From: Kiritimatiellia bacterium
GTDB lineage: Bacteria; Verrucomicrobiota; Kiritimatiellia; RFP12; UBA1067
Assembly (NCBI GenBank): GCA_017430155.1
Contig: JAFRNO010000502.1
Span: 1-6,961, forward strand
Direction: 5' to 3'
Length of the DNA stretch: 6,961 bases
Position numbers and translations under genes: made by a program. This document shows, piece by piece, positions 5,587 through 6,961 of this stretch. Every line of letters starts with the position of its first letter. Positions within the stretch are counted from its first letter, which is position 1. The notes beneath the pieces were generated by a model. It did not search any database, was not told the DNA's origin, and saw only the letters and a program-made list of their open reading frames with translations.

Positions 5587-5625
5587 ACGTTCATCCATTT
5601 GGAGAAATTAAGAAGAACAGAGAAG

Positions 5626-6894
5626 ATGGCCGGACAGATTTCATTTGAGCCGCCACGCGGAATGCGGGATTTCTATCCCGAGGACATGGCGTGGCGCAAT
5701 CGCGTGTTCGACGCGTTCAGGGCCGCGGCGGACGCCGCGGGCTTCGAGCCGTACGACGCCTGCGTCGTGGAGAACTACGATCTGCTCGCGCGCAAGGCGG
5801 GCGAGGAGGTCGGGAACCAGATCTACCATTTCTTCGACAAGAGCGAGCGCCACATCGCGCTCCGCCCGGAGATGACGCCCACGCTCGCGCGCATGGTCGC
5901 GCAGCGGCAGGGGTCGCTGTCCTTCCCCCTCAAGTGGACGGCCATCGCGCAATGCTTCCGCTACGAGCGCATGACGAAGGGACGCAAGCGCGAGCACTAC
6001 CAGTGGAACATGGACATCATCGGCGAGGAGAGCGTCCTCGCCGAGGTCGAGGTGCTCGGCGCGGCGTGCGACGCCCTGCGCCGGATGGGGCTTTCGGACG
6101 CCGACTGGCGCGTCCACGTGTCCTCCCGCGCGCTCCTCGCGGAGCTTCTCGCGGCGAGCGGCATCCCGGAGGACCGCCATGCGAGCGTGTTCCTCGCGCT
6201 CGACAAGCGCGGCAAGATCCCCGACGAGGAGATCAAGTACATTCTCCAGCAGGGCGGGCTCGACGACGCGGGCATCGCGAAGACGTTCGAGCTCCTCGAC
6301 GTGAAGGGCCTCGACGGCGCGGCGGCGCTCGTGGCGTCCGATTCGCCTGCCGTGGCGCGCCTCAGGGAACTGTTCCGCTTGGCGGGTCTCGCGGGCTTCG
6401 CGGACCAGCTGCTGTTCGACATCGCCGTGATCCGCGGCCTCAGCTACTACACGGGCATCGTCTTCGAGTGCTTCGACACGGCCGGCGAGTTCCGCGCGAT
6501 CTTCGGCGGCGGCCGCTACGACAGCCTGCTCACGACGATCGGCGGCGCGCCCACGCCGGCGGTGGGCCTCGGCTTCGGCGACGTGGTGGTGACGGAGCTC
6601 CTCAAGGCGCGCCTCGGCGCGGACGCCGCGCAGGCGAAGAAGGGCGTGTACGTGGGCTTCATGTTCCCCGAGCAGCGCGACGCCGCGCTGGCGCTCGCGG
6701 CGAAGCTGCGCGCGGCGGGCGAGTGCGTCAACCTCGCGCTCAGGAAGCAGAAGCCCAAGCAGTTCTTCGCGCATGCAGGCGCGTCCTCCTGCGCGAAGGC
6801 GGTGTTCATCGGTCCGGACGACGTGGCGGCCGGCCAGGCGAAGATGAAGGACCTCGCCACACGGGAGGAGACGTCCGTTGCCCTCGCGACTTGA
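5626..6894 (+). CDS. hisS: Histidyl-tRNA synthetase (class II)
   Basis: A 422-residue cytoplasmic enzyme that joins histidine to tRNA-His using ATP. The N-terminus has FEPPRGMRDFYPED (7-20). LRPEMTPTLARM (79-90) is followed by motif 2, FRYERMTKGRKREHYQ (111-126). The histidine-specific loop is GLSYYTGIVFE (271-281), followed by GGGRYD (294-299). Motif 3 lies at AVGLGFGD (312-319). Residues about 338-420 form the anticodon-binding domain (GVYVGFMFPEQRDAA, LRKQKPKQF). Retention of these residues argues against HisZ, the catalytically inactive paralogue. Motif 2 and the RPEMTP stretch look more like plant organellar HisRS than the E. coli type. ATG 5626 is used: it begins the conserved MAGQISFEPPRG segment and lies downstream of the predicted transcript start. 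Only a weak purine-rich ribosome site precedes it. The 3' end overlaps the next gene. Confidence 0.95.
   Translation: MAGQISFEPPRGMRDFYPEDMAWRNRVFDAFRAAADAAGFEPYDACVVENYDLLARKAGEEVGNQIYHFFDKSERHIALRPEMTPTLARMVAQRQGSLSFPLKWTAIAQCFRYERMTKGRKREHYQWNMDIIGEESVLAEVEVLGAACDALRRMGLSDADWRVHVSSRALLAELLAASGIPEDRHASVFLALDKRGKIPDEEIKYILQQGGLDDAGIAKTFELLDVKGLDGAAALVASDSPAVARLRELFRLAGLAGFADQLLFDIAVIRGLSYYTGIVFECFDTAGEFRAIFGGGRYDSLLTTIGGAPTPAVGLGFGDVVVTELLKARLGADAAQAKKGVYVGFMFPEQRDAALALAAKLRAAGECVNLALRKQKPKQFFAHAGASSCAKAVFIGPDDVAAGQAKMKDLATREETSVALAT
6863..6870 (+). promoter_or_regulatory. Strong ribosome binding site for the downstream partial gene
   Basis: GGGAGGAG at 6863-6870, inside hisS, is a near-perfect anti-16S match and lies 7 bases before TTG 6878. 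It supports translation of the overlapping frame. Confidence 0.5.
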
Positions 6895-6961
6895 CAAATG
6901 CGCGGCGGCCGCGTGCGCGGAGCTCGCGGCGCGTTTCACGCGCGTCCGCGCGGGCGTCGAC
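6878..6961 (+). CDS. Start of an unidentified gene overlapping hisS, cut by the window edge
   Basis: The frame opens at TTG 6878 and stays open to the last base (28 codons: MPSRLDKCAAAACAELAARF and onward). It overlaps the end of hisS by 17 bases. Support comes from the strong Shine-Dalgarno 7 bases upstream and from codons beyond the hisS stop that use G or C almost uniformly at the third position, as hisS does. The other two frames after the hisS stop read as Arg-rich, unlikely protein (an ATG at 6898 opens one of them). The Ala-rich, probably helical fragment is too short to identify. It is probably co-transcribed with hisS. Confidence 0.5.
   Translation, partial: MPSRLDKCAAAACAELAARFTRVRAGVD

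Noticed and set aside
5575..5625. TTG 5575 as the hisS start
   Set aside because: It lies upstream of the extended -10 TGCTATAAT and so would not be transcribed from this promoter. The conserved protein begins at ATG 5626.
5487..5625. Canonical Fur box upstream of exbB
   Set aside because: I looked for GATAAT/ATTATC-type repeats on both strands and found none. The dyad present has a different sequence.
5641..6939. 432-residue open frame on the minus strand opposite hisS
   Set aside because: It is an antisense shadow of a high-GC gene, Arg/Ala/Glu/His-rich, with no recognisable motif.
1..6961. CRISPR arrays, tRNA or rRNA genes, insertion sequences, riboswitches
   Set aside because: No regularly spaced repeats, cloverleaf, rRNA-like stretch, transposase frame with terminal repeats, or recognisable riboswitch consensus was seen on either strand.

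Overview
The window is GC-rich DNA from a diderm (outer-membrane-bearing) bacterium. Two genes encode outer-membrane beta-barrels (a FadL-type channel and a TonB-dependent receptor), both with signal peptides and a C-terminal Phe, and an ExbB/ExbD/TonB energiser is also present. The histidyl-tRNA synthetase belongs to a branch with motif 2 close to that of plant organellar enzymes. Together with the composition this is compatible with the PVC group (Kiritimatiellota/Verrucomicrobiota-like), but that placement is inference from motif memory, not a search result.

Layout. Positions 1-97 are non-coding and hold three successive hairpins; the third is followed by a T-rich tract and looks like the terminator of a gene outside the window. 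A near-consensus sigma70-type promoter (TTGACA, 17 bp, TATACT) then drives a fadL-like gene (177-1586, +). Facing it, and ending only 10 bp away, is a four-gene minus-strand operon read from 5486 down to 1597: a compact exbB, exbD, a proline-rich tonB, and a siderophore-type TonB-dependent receptor. exbB/exbD overlap by 35 bp, exbD/tonB by 1 bp, and tonB is separated from the receptor's preferred start by 35 bp. Both convergent genes end in Phe-TGA, and the two stop codons sit inside one perfect 8-bp hairpin. A 139-bp divergent intergenic region (5487-5625) carries the hisS promoter (extended -10 TGCTATAAT) and a nested dyad that is a candidate operator. hisS (5626-6894, +) follows, and a further gene begins inside its last codons and runs off the right edge.

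How the genes work together. ExbB, ExbD and TonB form the inner-membrane machine that converts proton motive force into a pull on the TonB box of the receptor encoded directly downstream, so this is a self-contained import locus, probably for a ferric siderophore or another metal chelate. The FadL-like protein is a separate, passive outer-membrane channel for hydrophobic molecules; a functional link to the operon is not shown. hisS is housekeeping.

The strongest oddities are: opposite-charge cytoplasmic tails of ExbB and ExbD encoded by the same overlapping purine-rich DNA; an Ala/Gln-rich helical insertion of about 65 residues in the FadL barrel; the concentric inverted repeats between exbB and hisS; and the hairpin made by the two mirrored stop codons. 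I found no wholly new system; the core genes are recognisable families.
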